Positions 1 through 7,867 of a stretch of 34,155 bases of DNA are shown one piece after another. The notes below the pieces were generated by a model, which saw only the letters and a list, made by a program, of their open reading frames with translations, did not search any database and had not been told where the DNA came from. This stretch comes from Solirubrobacterales bacterium. GTDB taxonomy: Bacteria; Actinomycetota; Thermoleophilia; Solirubrobacterales; 70-9. Position 1 is the first letter of the stretch; the number at the start of each line of letters is the position of its first letter. The position numbers and the translations under genes were made by a program. Where the stretch lies: contig JAOPZF010000201.1 in assembly GCA_025964255.1 (NCBI GenBank), positions 1 to 34,155 on the forward strand, written 5' to 3'.

Positions 1-981
1 ATCTTCGGGGCCGAGGACCGGTTCATGGTCAACATGCCGATGTTCCACGTCGGCGGCGCCTCGATCCTCTTCGCGATGCTGATCCACGGCGGCTCGGTCG
101 CCGTCGTCGACCGCTTCCGCACCGACGAGTTCTGGCCCCAGATCCGCGCCATGGGCTGCACGATGGTCTTCTTGCTCGGCGTCATGGCCAGCTTCGTCGA
201 GCGCCTGCCGCCCACCCCCGAGGACGCCGACAACCCCCTGCGCAAGATGTTCATGGTGCCGGTGGTCGACGACCTCGAGGGCTTCCGCCGCCGCTTCGAA
301 GTCGACGTCGTCTCGATCTACAACATGACCGAGCTCTCGGCGCCGATCGTCAGCGAGTGGAACCCGACCATCGCGGGCAGTTGCGGCCGGGCGCGGCCGG
401 GCATCGAGGTGCGGCTGGTCGACGCCCACGACCGCGAGGTCGAGATCGGCGAGGTGGGGGAGATCACGATCCGCACCGACATCCCCTGGGCGCTGAACCA
501 CGGCTACAACCGCAACCCCGAGGCGACCGCCGCGGCCTGGCGCAACGGCTGGTTCCACACCGGCGACGGCGCCCGCCGCGACGCCGACGGCAACTACTTT
601 TTCGTCGACCGCCTGAAGGACACGATCCGCCGCCGCGGCGAGAACATCTCCTCGGTCGAGGTCGAGGCGGAGATCCTCGCCCACCCGGCGGTGCTCGAGG
701 TGGCCGCCGTCGCCGCTCGCGCCGAGCTGGTCGAAGACGAGGTCCTGGCGGTGATCGCGCCGATCCCGGGGACGGAGATCGACCCGGTCGAGCTGATCGA
801 GTTCCTGCGGCCGCGCTGCGCCCACCACATGATCCCCCGCTACGTGCGGGTGGTGGAGGAGCTGCCGAAGACGCCGACCGCCAAGGTGAAGAAGGCCGAG
901 CTGCGGGAGGCGGGCGTGACGCCGGACACCTGGGACCGCGAGGCGGCAGGCGTCGTCGTCCGCGGCGAGCGACTGCGATGA
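1..981 (+). CDS. Acyl-CoA synthetase (AMP-forming), CaiC-like; 5' end outside window
   Basis: The reading frame is open from base 1, so this is the C-terminal part (about 326 residues) of an ANL-superfamily ligase that activates a carboxylic acid to acyl-AMP and then acyl-CoA. Visible motifs in order: the Y-N-M-T-E substrate/adenylate motif near base 320, GWFHTGD near 548, the hinge DRLKDTIRRRGENIS near 607-650, and the C-terminal catalytic lysine in PKTPTAKVKK near 865-895. The spacing resembles crotonobetaine/carnitine-CoA ligases (CaiC type), but the substrate cannot be read from a partial sequence. It is followed after 46 nt by the dehydrogenase gene and heads an apparent catabolic operon. 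The N-terminal P-loop-like motif lies upstream of the window. Confidence 0.9.
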   Translation: MFGAEDRFMVNMPMFHVGGASILFAMLIHGGSVAVVDRFRTDEFWPQIRAMGCTMVFLLGVMASFVERLPPTPEDADNPLRKMFMVPVVDDLEGFRRRFEVDVVSIYNMTELSAPIVSEWNPTIAGSCGRARPGIEVRLVDAHDREVEIGEVGEITIRTDIPWALNHGYNRNPEATAAAWRNGWFHTGDGARRDADGNYFFVDRLKDTIRRRGENISSVEVEAEILAHPAVLEVAAVAARAELVEDEVLAVIAPIPGTEIDPVELIEFLRPRCAHHMIPRYVRVVEELPKTPTAKVKKAELREAGVTPDTWDREAAGVVVRGERLR

Positions 982-1027
982 GACATCGAGCGACTGAGAT
1001 GAAAGTGCAAGCGAGAGGAGAGCGGCG

Positions 1028-2203
1028 ATGGCGGAATTGAGCACGTTCGAGATGCCGCGGGTGCGGCGCGTCGTCCAGGGCGCGGGCGCCCGTGGCCGGC
1101 TGGCGGCGGAGCTGGAGGCGGCCGGGCAAGACCGGGTGATCCTCCTCACCGGGAGGACGCTCGGCGCCTCGCCGGCGCTGGCGGAGATCCGCGAGGCGCT
1201 AGGCCCGCGGCTGGTCGACGTCTTCACCGGGGTCGAGGCCCACAACCCGGTCGAGCGCGTGGTCGAGGTGATCGGCCGCGCCCGCGCGTCCGGCGCGCAG
1301 GCGATCGTCGCGCTCGGCGGCGGCTCCCCGGTCGACGCGGCGAAGCTCGCCGCGCTCGGCGTCGTCGAAGGGGTCGAGACGACCGCCGACCTGGCCGAAT
1401 TCGCGCTCCAGTTCGAGTACCCGAGCACGGTCCGCGCCCGCCCGCTCACCCGCGACCCGCTGCCGGTCTACGCGATCCCGACCACCCTCTCCGCCGCCGA
1501 GTGGGACGGCTTCGCCGGCTCGGTCGACCACGCCCGCGACACCAAGGACCTGACCGCCTACGTCGAGATGACCCCCGAGGTCGTCTTCCTCGACCCTGAG
1601 CTCGCCGCCTCGACCCCGCGCGACCTCTGGGCGCAGACGGGGGTGCGGGCGCTCGACCACGCGGTCGAGACCGCCTACGCGAACAATGCCCACCCGTTCA
1701 CGACCTGGCTCGCGGCAGGCGCCCTCGACCTACTCGCCGCCAACCTGCCGCGCTCGGTCGCCGACCCCGACGACTACGAGGCCGCGCTCAACTGCCAGAT
1801 CGCAGGGTGGATGTCGATCAGCGGCGTCCACAACGTCTCGCTCGGCCTCTCGCACGCGATCGGCCACCAGCTCGGCGCGCTCGGCATCCCGCACGGGGTC
1901 ACCTCCTGCATCATGCTTCCGCACGTGATGAGGTTCCTCGAGCCGGTCACCTCCGAGCAGCAGGCGGCGATGGCGACGGTCCTTGCCGCCGCCCAGGGAA
2001 GCGCGGAGGTCGGCAGTGCCGCCGACCACGTCGAGGTCCTGCTCGACGAACTTGGGGTGCCCCGCCGCGTCTCCGACTTCGACATCCCGCGCGAGAAGAT
2101 GGACGTCGTCGCCACCGCCACCCTCGGCGACATGGTCGTCCGCGAAGCGCCGCGCGAGGTAGACGAGAAGGTCGTCTACGAACTGCTCGAAAAGGGCTGG
2201 TGA
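1028..2203 (+). CDS. Iron-containing alcohol dehydrogenase family, maleylacetate-reductase-like
   Basis: A 391-residue protein of the group III (Fe-ADH / dehydroquinate-synthase-like) fold. The N-terminal half binds NAD(P)(H), with the diagnostic GGGSPVDAAK motif around residue 98. The C-terminal half carries the metal-site histidines in LDHAVE and in LSHAIGHQLGALGIPHG. The aspartate that normally begins the Dxxx-H ligand pair is Arg in RALDHAVE, a position that is also not Asp in maleylacetate reductases, which supports that subfamily rather than a true Fe-ADH. The start ATG has GAGAGGAGAGCGGCG upstream. It probably reduces or oxidises an oxo-acid or hydroxy-acid in the same pathway as the flanking acyl-CoA ligase, SDR and MaoC proteins. 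The stop overlaps the TetR start (GTGA). Confidence 0.85.
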   Translation: MAELSTFEMPRVRRVVQGAGARGRLAAELEAAGQDRVILLTGRTLGASPALAEIREALGPRLVDVFTGVEAHNPVERVVEVIGRARASGAQAIVALGGGSPVDAAKLAALGVVEGVETTADLAEFALQFEYPSTVRARPLTRDPLPVYAIPTTLSAAEWDGFAGSVDHARDTKDLTAYVEMTPEVVFLDPELAASTPRDLWAQTGVRALDHAVETAYANNAHPFTTWLAAGALDLLAANLPRSVADPDDYEAALNCQIAGWMSISGVHNVSLGLSHAIGHQLGALGIPHGVTSCIMLPHVMRFLEPVTSEQQAAMATVLAAAQGSAEVGSAADHVEVLLDELGVPRRVSDFDIPREKMDVVATATLGDMVVREAPREVDEKVVYELLEKGW

Positions 2204-2817
2204 GGACGGTCGCCCGGCCGCGCGGTGGCGATCAGAAGGCGGCGATCCGCGAGGGCGCGGCGCGCCTCTTCGCCGAACGCGGCTACCACGCCACCGGCAT
2301 CGGGGAAATCTGCGAGGCGGTCGGCCTCGGCCGCGGCGCCCTCTACCACCACATCGGCAGCAAGGAGGAGCTGCTGTTCGAGATCAGCTCGCTCGGGCTC
2401 GACGAGCTGTTCGAGGTCTCCGAGGCGATCGTCGCCGAACCGCTGAGCGCGAGCGAGAAGCTGCGGCGGCTGAGCCGGGCGCTGATGCGGAACATCGCCG
2501 ACAACCGGGCGGCGCTGACCGTCTACCTGCGGGAGCTCGACCTGATGAGCCCCGAGTACCGCGACCGCCTGGTCGCGCGGCGGGCCGGCTACCAGGTGAT
2601 CTGGGAGGGAGTCCTCGCCGACGGGGTCGAGCGCGGCGAGTTCCTCGCCCCCGATCCGGTCTTCGTCAAAGGCGTGCTCGGCATGCACAACTACTCCTAC
2701 CTCTGGCTGCGCGAGGACGGGCGCCTCACCCCCGAGGAGGTCGGCGACCGCTTCTGCGACGTCCTGCTCGCGGGGCTGAACGTGTCCGGCGCGATGGCCG
2801 AGGGAGCGGAGTCGTGA
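2200..2817 (+). CDS. TetR/AcrR family transcriptional regulator
   Basis: A 205-residue TetR regulator. I chose GTG at 2200, which overlaps the preceding TGA as GTGA and gives the N-terminus VRTVARPRGGDQK just ahead of the helix-turn-helix. The DNA-binding domain spans about residues 10-57 and shows the classic pattern RLFAERGYHATGIGEICEAVG followed by ALYHHIGSKEELL. The C-terminal helical domain (about 60-200) would bind a small ligand, plausibly an acyl-CoA, and dimerise. Because it sits inside the catabolic operon with overlaps on both sides (its TGA overlaps the GTG of the SDR), it is probably the local repressor and autoregulated. No operator could be identified because the operon promoter is upstream of the window. 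Confidence 0.9.
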   Translation: MRTVARPRGGDQKAAIREGAARLFAERGYHATGIGEICEAVGLGRGALYHHIGSKEELLFEISSLGLDELFEVSEAIVAEPLSASEKLRRLSRALMRNIADNRAALTVYLRELDLMSPEYRDRLVARRAGYQVIWEGVLADGVERGEFLAPDPVFVKGVLGMHNYSYLWLREDGRLTPEEVGDRFCDVLLAGLNVSGAMAEGAES

Positions 2818-3593
2818 GCGCCGAGGGAAATCCGAGGAGCGGCGGAGACACGAGTGCCGATGAGAGTCGGGTCGCCCTCGTCACCGGCGGCTCACGCGGG
2901 CTCGGGGCGGCGATCGTCCGCGCCCTCGCCAGCCGCGGCCTGCGCGTCGCCTTTACTTATAGAGAGCGCGCCGACCTCGCCGAGGAGCTCTGCGAGGAGC
3001 TCGCGGAGAGCGGCGGCGAGCGGCCGCTGGCGCTCCGCTTCGACCAGGAATCCGAGACCGGGGAGGACGTGATCGCCGCGGTCCTCAAGCACTGGGGACG
3101 GCTCGACAGCCTCGTCCTCAGTGCCGGGATCTGGAGCGGCGGCCGCATCGACCGCCTCGACCCGGAGGAGTGGTGGCGGGTGGTCGAGGTCGACCTGAGG
3201 GGCGTCTACCGGATGGCGCGGGCGGCGGTCGCGGCGCTCGGCGACGGGCCCGCCGGGAGCATCACGATCGTCTCCTCGACGATCGGCATCGCGGGCTTCC
3301 CCGGCGACACCGCCTACTCGAGCGCCAAGTCCGGCCTGATCGGCTTCGGCCGCTCGCTGGCGAAAGAGCTGGCCGGGGTCGGCACCCGGGTCAACGTCAT
3401 CGCGCCGGGCTTCGTCGAGTCCGACGCCACCGCCGAGGTCAGCGACGCGGCGCGCGAGCGGCTCAGCTCGCGCCTGCTGATCGACCGCTTCGGCCGCGCC
3501 GAGGAGATCGGCGCGGCGGCGGCCTTCCTCAGCGAGGACGCGACCTACTCGACCGGCACCGTCCTCGTCTGCGACGGCGGGTTCTCGCTCTGA
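2814..3593 (+). CDS. SDR family oxidoreductase (FabG-like)
   Basis: A 259-residue classical short-chain dehydrogenase. It shows the cofactor motif TGGSRGLG at about residues 24-31, an LSAG variant of NNAG, the catalytic Ser in VSSTIG and the Tyr/Lys pair in YSSAK, followed by the usual PG motif (APGFVES). It likely interconverts a 3-oxo and 3-hydroxy group on an acyl thioester or related intermediate. The first 20 residues are a polar extension before the beta-alpha-beta fold, so a start slightly downstream is possible. However, the GTG at 2814 overlaps the TetR stop as GTGA, a coupling pattern repeated in this operon. Its stop overlaps the next ATG (TGATG). Confidence 0.9.
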   Translation: MSAEGNPRSGGDTSADESRVALVTGGSRGLGAAIVRALASRGLRVAFTYRERADLAEELCEELAESGGERPLALRFDQESETGEDVIAAVLKHWGRLDSLVLSAGIWSGGRIDRLDPEEWWRVVEVDLRGVYRMARAAVAALGDGPAGSITIVSSTIGIAGFPGDTAYSSAKSGLIGFGRSLAKELAGVGTRVNVIAPGFVESDATAEVSDAARERLSSRLLIDRFGRAEEIGAAAAFLSEDATYSTGTVLVCDGGFSL

Positions 3594-4531
3594 TGGCCGC
3601 CCGGGTCGAGACGACGACGGTCGGCGGCGAGGATCTGACCAGCGTCGAGCACACCGTCGACGAGCGCCGGCTGCGCGCGTTCACGGCGGGCCTCGGCGAC
3701 GTCTCGGCGCCGCTCTTCGACCTCGACTCGCCCGACGGGATCGTCGCCCACCCGGTCTTCCCGGTCGTCCTCGAGTGGCCCCTCGTCGTCGCCGGCCCGC
3801 CCGGACTGGGATTGGACGACAACGCCGTCCACGCCGGCCTCCACGTCAGCCACGAGATCGCCTGGTACCGGCCGATCCGCCCCGGCGACACGCTGCGCAC
3901 GACGGGTCGCATCGAGACTCTTGAACAGCGCTCGGCCGGCCTGCTCGCCGTCTTTGCACTCGTCACCACCGGCGCCGATGGGGAGCCCGTGGTCGAGTCG
4001 CGCCAGGGGATCCTCTACCGCGGCTCGACCTTGGACGACGCGGTCGGCGGTCCGTCGCGGCCGCTCGGCGCGGCGGCCCGACCCGCCGCCGAAAGTCCGG
4101 TCGCTGACGTGGGGCTGCCATCCGATCCCGAGGCGCAATCCGCCCCGACCGAGCCGACCGACGACGTCGGCGCCTTCCGGGTCGAGGAAGCCGACGCCGT
4201 CGTCTACAGCGAGTGCTCGGGGATCTGGAACCCGATCCACACCGACCCCCGCGCCGCCCGCCTCGCCGGGCTGCCCCGCCCGGTCCTCCACGGCACCGCG
4301 ACCTTGGCCCGTGTCGTCTCCGCCCTGGTCGAAGCCCGCCTCGAAGGCGACCCGACCCGCGTCGCCCGCATCGGCTGCCGCTTCACCGCCCCGATCTACC
4401 CCGGCGACCGCGCGACCGTGGCGGCGACCGACCCCCGATCGCCCTCCGGCGGCGGCCAGTCCCTCACCTTCACCGCTCGCAAGGACGACGGCACCGCGAT
4501 CCTCGACGACGGCTTCGTCGAGCTGACCTAA
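3593..4531 (+). CDS. MaoC-like double-hotdog acyl dehydratase
   Basis: A 312-residue protein with two hotdog-like halves. The N-terminal half (about 1-145) contains HVSHEIAWYRPIRPGDTL, typical of FAS1-type or MaoC dehydratase N-domains. The C-terminal half (about 190-312) contains the hydratase signature region SGIWNPIHTDPRAARLAGL followed by VLHGTATLARVV. In canonical (R)-hydratases this motif reads GDxNPxH; here the His and Asn are present but the Asp position is Ile. The family hydrates or dehydrates enoyl/3-hydroxyacyl thioesters, so it fits the preceding ligase and SDR. The ATG overlaps the SDR stop. It is the last gene of the operon and is followed one base later by a perfect palindrome. 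Confidence 0.85.
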   Translation: MAARVETTTVGGEDLTSVEHTVDERRLRAFTAGLGDVSAPLFDLDSPDGIVAHPVFPVVLEWPLVVAGPPGLGLDDNAVHAGLHVSHEIAWYRPIRPGDTLRTTGRIETLEQRSAGLLAVFALVTTGADGEPVVESRQGILYRGSTLDDAVGGPSRPLGAAARPAAESPVADVGLPSDPEAQSAPTEPTDDVGAFRVEEADAVVYSECSGIWNPIHTDPRAARLAGLPRPVLHGTATLARVVSALVEARLEGDPTRVARIGCRFTAPIYPGDRATVAATDPRSPSGGGQSLTFTARKDDGTAILDDGFVELT

Positions 4532-4532
4532 C

Positions 4533-4588
4533 CGCCTGCCCTTCGCTATTTCCCCCTCATATGAGGGGGAAATAGCGAAGGGCAGGCG
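4533..4588. terminator. Perfect 56-bp palindrome, probable bidirectional terminator
   Basis: Two 28-nt arms (4533-4560 and 4561-4588) are exact reverse complements with no spacer; the centre is CATATG. As RNA it would fold into a roughly 26-bp stem with a 4-nt loop on either strand. It begins two bases after the MaoC stop and lies before the convergent aldo/keto reductase pseudogene, so a bidirectional terminator is the simplest reading. No U-tract follows on either strand. Perfect arms of this length are unusual. Confidence 0.7.
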
Positions 4589-4608
4589 CGAGCACGAAGG
4601 TACGGCCG

Positions 4609-4930
4609 TCAGTCGGCGTAGTTGTCGAGCAGCGCGGCGCCGGAGCGTCGCGGCGGTACTTGCCCGTCAGCCTGCCGCCGGCGAGCGGGCTCCAGACGAG
4701 GACCCCGGCACCGCTGTCGATCGCCGCCGGGATCAGCTCGTACTCGGCGTCGCGGGACTCGAGCGAGTAGTAGCGTCGATGGAGAGGTCGAGCTGGCGCT
4801 GGGCCTCGGTCACCCCGATGTCATCGACGTCGGCGAAGCGGCCGCTGCCGCCGAATCCCATCGTGCCGAGGGTGAGTTCAGAGACGCGAAGGCCGGAGCG
4901 GCGGAGTTGGCGATAGCGCATGCGCGGCAC
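4609..4930 (-). pseudogene. Aldo/keto reductase pseudogene with internal deletion
   Basis: Reading from 4930 down, the frame starts MRYRQLRRSGLRVSELTLGT (the second Met, at 4921), a typical aldo/keto reductase N-terminus, and continues to RQLDLSIDA. At about 4772 the reading frame is lost. In another frame the sequence resumes as YYSLESRDAEYELIPAAID and VLVWSPLAGGRLTGKYRR, the conserved mid-to-late part of the same family. About 130 residues between the two blocks (including the catalytic Asp/Tyr/Lys/His region) are absent, and the C-terminus breaks down after GKYRR, with a stop at 4609-4611. It is therefore a deleted, frameshifted remnant with no expected activity. Confidence 0.75.
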
Positions 4931-4957
4931 TCTAGGGATGCGCCGAGGTTCACCGTA

Positions 4958-5009
4958 ACGAACGACACCACCGCCCGGCGGGTAGCCGGACGGTGGTGTT
5001 GGCGTTCGT
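4958..5009 (-). terminator. Terminator hairpin after the M28-like gene
   Basis: Inverted repeat with ACACCACCGCCCGGC at 4965-4979 pairing with GCCGGACGGTGGTGT at 4985-4999 (one mismatch, 5-nt loop), extended outward by ACGAACG (4958-4964) against CGTTCGT (5003-5009). It lies about 20 nt downstream of the minus-strand stop at 5031. Confidence 0.7.
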
Positions 5010-5030
5010 CAGGTACTGAGGTGTGTTGTG

Positions 5031-6701
5031 TCAGTTACCCCAGGGGCCGGCGCCTGCGGGCTGTAGCCCGGGACCACCGAAACCGGTCGCGCCGAACTCG
5101 GCGTTCCCCGGTGCGTGGTTGTCGGCCACGTAGCCGACCGCGTCGGCCTTCGCTTCGGTGTTGGCGGCGATGACCGCCCCGGCCGGCTGGGCCAGGATCG
5201 AGTTCACCGAGCCGAGGAAGCCCTGCGCGAGGCCGGTCAGGATCCCCGGCGAGACCACTTCCGGCAGGTCCGCCGCCGTGTGGAACCAGAGGCTGCCGCC
5301 GTTGGCCGAGATCTCCGGCGTGCCTTCCTGGTAGGCGTAGACCTGCTCGCCGCCACCGCCAAGGTGCATCGCCGCGTTTTTCAACGGCTGCCCCGCCGCG
5401 GCGAAGGCGTTCACCGAACCGGCTTCCAGGATCGGGTTCTCACTGTCGTGGAGGGTGAGGTTCGTCGCCACGCCTTCGGTCTTGGTGATCGATCCGTCCG
5501 GATTTTCGACCCCGGTGTCAGCCCCGATCGAGGCCCCGAGGTGGACGTAGGTGTCGGCACCGGTGAACCAGCTGCCTTTCTGCTGGATCAGCGCCGGCAG
5601 TCCGAGGAACCCGACTTCGTGACCGCTGGTCGCGAGGAAGACGAGGTTCTCGGGCCGCTGTGAGCGCGGCAACTCCGCGTAGTGCTTGGCGAGGCCGAGC
5701 ATGATCGCGACGCCGCCACCACGCTCGGAGGCGGAGGGGACCATGCTCGAGACCGGCGTGCCGACGATCACCTTGCGAGAGGTGTCGACACCGGGGAGTT
5801 CGCCCCAGACGTCGTAGTCGGTCGCGGTCCCGAGTTCGGCCTGCAGGGTGAGGTCGGCGTGGTCGCCCGCTTCGGCATCGGCGAGGACCTCGGCGCCGGA
5901 CTGCTTGCCGATGATCAGGACCGGCAGGGTGCCGGTGCCTTGGCGCGAGTTGACGTCTTCCCATACCGGCAGGTCGCCGGGGCCTTTGGTGACGAAGACC
6001 TCGGCCTTCGCGCCGGCGGCGATCGCTTTCGGCACCGATGCGGCGATGGTGCCTTTGGACAGCTGTGAGACGACGACAATTTTCCCGGCCGCGTCGGCGG
6101 GGATGGTGCCGTTCGCGGCGGCCTCGAGCGGTGCCTCGATCCCGTCCGGACCGGTCGTCCCCGAGTAGAGGAGGGGGGCCAGCGCCGTGGAGGCGATGTC
6201 GTGCCCATCGGTGATCAGGGAGATTTTCGTCGCCTTGAAGCGGGGGAAGTTGTAGGCGATCGAGTGGACCTGGAGGCCGTCGGCGGCGAACTGTTCGGCC
6301 ACGGTGTTCTCCTCCGACCAGTCGGCCTGGGTGCCGCTGTAGTGGTCCGGCGAGCTGCCGTACTGGTTGATCGTCGCCATCAACGCTTCGGTCGACAGCG
6401 GGTCAGGTCCCGGCGGGTTCCACGGAGGACCGCCCGGGTTGCCGCCGTGGCCGCCGTCACCGGGGCCGGTCGGCGAGCCGCCGCCGTTCCCAGGATGGTG
6501 GTGGCGATCCTTCTTGGGGGACTTGGAGCCCTGGCCGTGACGGGACGAGCCGCCCCGACCGGCCGAAGAGCTGTTGTGGGAGGGCGAGCCGTGACCGCCC
6601 GACGAACCATGGCCCGATTGGCCATGCGCCCCGGCGACGGCCGGGGCTACGGCGAATGCTGTCGCGACAAGCGCGAGGGCAATCGTCCGAATACTTCTCA
6701 T
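5031..6701 (-). CDS. Secreted PA-domain / M28-like protein with degenerate metal site
   Basis: A 556-residue exported protein. The ATG at 6701 was chosen because AAGGAGG lies 6 nt upstream and it places a signal peptide (MRSIRTIALALVATAFAVAPAVAGA) at the N-terminus; the open frame extends 27 codons further but without signal features. Residues about 25-100 are a low-complexity Gly/Ser/His/Pro region. Residues about 175-275 resemble a protease-associated (PA) domain, and about 300-480 an M28 aminopeptidase core. The usual HxD motif is GTPVSS (about 314), the next Asp-containing loop is SASERGG, the EE pair is HE (GHEVG, about 360), and the Asp in the following strand is Gly. Only the final HT-x-x-D motif (FHTAADL, about 474) is kept. 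It may be catalytically inactive or use altered chemistry. A consensus TTGACA occurs on this strand at 6789-6784. A paralogue lies at 19058-21016. Confidence 0.8.
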   Translation of the reverse strand: MRSIRTIALALVATAFAVAPAVAGAHGQSGHGSSGGHGSPSHNSSSAGRGGSSRHGQGSKSPKKDRHHHPGNGGGSPTGPGDGGHGGNPGGPPWNPPGPDPLSTEALMATINQYGSSPDHYSGTQADWSEENTVAEQFAADGLQVHSIAYNFPRFKATKISLITDGHDIASTALAPLLYSGTTGPDGIEAPLEAAANGTIPADAAGKIVVVSQLSKGTIAASVPKAIAAGAKAEVFVTKGPGDLPVWEDVNSRQGTGTLPVLIIGKQSGAEVLADAEAGDHADLTLQAELGTATDYDVWGELPGVDTSRKVIVGTPVSSMVPSASERGGGVAIMLGLAKHYAELPRSQRPENLVFLATSGHEVGFLGLPALIQQKGSWFTGADTYVHLGASIGADTGVENPDGSITKTEGVATNLTLHDSENPILEAGSVNAFAAAGQPLKNAAMHLGGGGEQVYAYQEGTPEISANGGSLWFHTAADLPEVVSPGILTGLAQGFLGSVNSILAQPAGAVIAANTEAKADAVGYVADNHAPGNAEFGATGFGGPGLQPAGAGPWGN

Positions 6702-6820
6702 CGAATCCTCCTTGAGAGATTCCGCAGTTGTTTTTCCAAAAGACGAGGCAATCTGACTAAATCCCCATAATCCTGATCGCAATTGTCAAGTATAGACCAG
6801 CATGTTTCCGATCGAAAAGG

Positions 6821-6849
6821 TCGACAAGACCGAGCGTCGCGGCTAAGGT
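6821..6849 (+). promoter_or_regulatory. Probable promoter, leaderless start
   Basis: A TCGACA box (6821-6826) and a TAAGGT hexamer (6844-6849) are separated by 17 nt. The hexamer ends exactly 6 nt before the ATG at 6856, so a transcript would begin at or next to the start codon. Confidence 0.55.
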
Positions 6850-6855
6850 CGAATC

Positions 6856-7149
6856 ATGGAACGAGAAGCTGAGGCGATCCGGGCGGTGAGCAGCAGAGGC
6901 AATCTGTCGGCCTTCGCCGAGCACGGCTACCGCGACGTCAACAAAAAACGCGTGCTGGGAGACCTGACGAGGACCGGCCTCGACCCCGACAGCGCACTCG
7001 TTGCCGCGCGGGCCGCGGTCGAGTCGGTCGGCGGGTTCGTCACCAACGCCGACCGCAATGCCGGGCTCAGCGGCGCTCGCGCCGCGTGGCGCTACATCTA
7101 CGAGGTCTGGATGGTGCCCGAAGACGTCTCCGATTCGCGCGCCGCCTGA
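6856..7149 (+). CDS. Small protein of unknown function (97 aa)
   Basis: I do not recognise this family. The 97 residues are soluble-looking, rich in Ala, Arg, Asp and Glu, with no signal peptide or membrane segment. Helix-like stretches include SALVAARAAVESVGGF, and the C-terminal part holds an aromatic patch (AAWRYIYEVWMVPED). Support for a real gene comes from the codon pattern, a start codon placed 6 nt after a TAAGGT hexamer, and position in its own gap between the M28-like gene (divergent) and the NUDIX gene 34 nt downstream. An alternative is a short regulatory or adaptor protein; nothing in the neighbours decides this. Confidence 0.65.
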   Translation: MEREAEAIRAVSSRGNLSAFAEHGYRDVNKKRVLGDLTRTGLDPDSALVAARAAVESVGGFVTNADRNAGLSGARAAWRYIYEVWMVPEDVSDSRAA

Positions 7150-7170
7150 TCGCAACGAGGTAGGCGCGGG

Positions 7171-7176
7171 TAGGCT
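7171..7176 (+). promoter_or_regulatory. Probable -10 hexamer of the NUDIX gene
   Basis: TAGGCT ends 7 nt before the ATG at 7184 and no Shine-Dalgarno sequence is visible, consistent with a leaderless mRNA. The -35 is not clear. Confidence 0.4.
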
Positions 7177-7183
7177 CCGGCGG

Positions 7184-7867
7184 ATGAGCGCCGGCGAGCC
7201 GCGAGTCGGAGTCGATCGGCCCGACGGTCGTGGCCGTACCGGCCTCGATCGGGTCGGGCGCGATCTCGATCGCAACCCCAACGTGATCGTCCGCGACGTC
7301 GAGGTCACCTCCGATGGGTGGCACGTCCTCCGCCGCACCACCTTGGACTACCGGCGGCGCGACGGCACCTGGGAAAGCCAGCACCGCGAGACGTACGACC
7401 GGGGCAACGGGGCGGTGATCCTGCTCTACGACGCCGAGCGACGCACCGTGCTGCTCACCCGCCAGTTCCGCTTCCCCGCGTACGTCAACGGCCACCCCGA
7501 CGGGATGCTGATCGAGGCGGCCGCCGGCCTGCTCGATGACCAGGATCCGGAGACCGCGATGCGCCGCGAGGCGCGGGAGGAGCTCGGGGTGGTCATCGGT
7601 GAGCTCGAACACATCTATGACGTCTACATGAGCCCCGGCTCGGTGACCGAGCGCCTGCACTTCTACGCCGCCCCGTACACGCCGTCGGCGCGGACCGAGG
7701 CCGGGGGAGGTGTCGTCGCCGAGGGCGAGGACATCGAGATCGTCGAGCTGCCCTACGACGAGGCGCTGGGGATGATCGACACCGGGCAGATCGTCGACGG
7801 CAAGACGATCATGCTGCTCTACTGGGCTGCCCTCCGTGGCCCGTTCGCCGGCCGCTCGACTCCCTAA
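7184..7867 (+). CDS. NUDIX hydrolase, NudK / GDP-mannose pyrophosphatase-like
   Basis: A 227-residue NUDIX protein. The N-terminal beta-rich part leads into GAVILLYDAERRTVLLTRQFR, then the Nudix box region AAGLLDDQDPETAMRREAREELGV with the REAREE metal-binding glutamates intact at about residues 130-135. The GLLD-x-D-x-PE arrangement is the one seen in NudK / TIGR00052-type nucleoside diphosphate sugar pyrophosphatases, which typically hydrolyse GDP-mannose or ADP-ribose. It is cytoplasmic, with no signal peptide. The ATG at 7184 was preferred over upstream in-frame codons because it starts the conserved fold and follows a TAGGCT hexamer. The stop overlaps the convergent PucR stop by three bases. 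Confidence 0.9.
   Translation: MSAGEPRVGVDRPDGRGRTGLDRVGRDLDRNPNVIVRDVEVTSDGWHVLRRTTLDYRRRDGTWESQHRETYDRGNGAVILLYDAERRTVLLTRQFRFPAYVNGHPDGMLIEAAAGLLDDQDPETAMRREAREELGVVIGELEHIYDVYMSPGSVTERLHFYAAPYTPSARTEAGGGVVAEGEDIEIVELPYDEALGMIDTGQIVDGKTIMLLYWAALRGPFAGRSTP

Noticed and set aside
1807-2199. N-terminal extension of the TetR open frame into the dehydrogenase gene
   Set aside because: It is a shadow of the dehydrogenase in another frame (Arg/Pro/Gly-rich); the TetR fold begins after the GTG at 2200.
3170-3592. N-terminal extension of the MaoC frame across the SDR gene
   Set aside because: Arg-rich shadow translation; the hotdog protein starts at the ATG at 3593.
4545-4556. Shared 12-mer CTATTTCCCCCT between the palindrome and the MazG-like upstream region as a common regulatory site
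   Set aside because: In one case it is part of a hairpin stem, in the other it is the complement of a ribosome-binding site; probably coincidence, so it is not listed as a feature.
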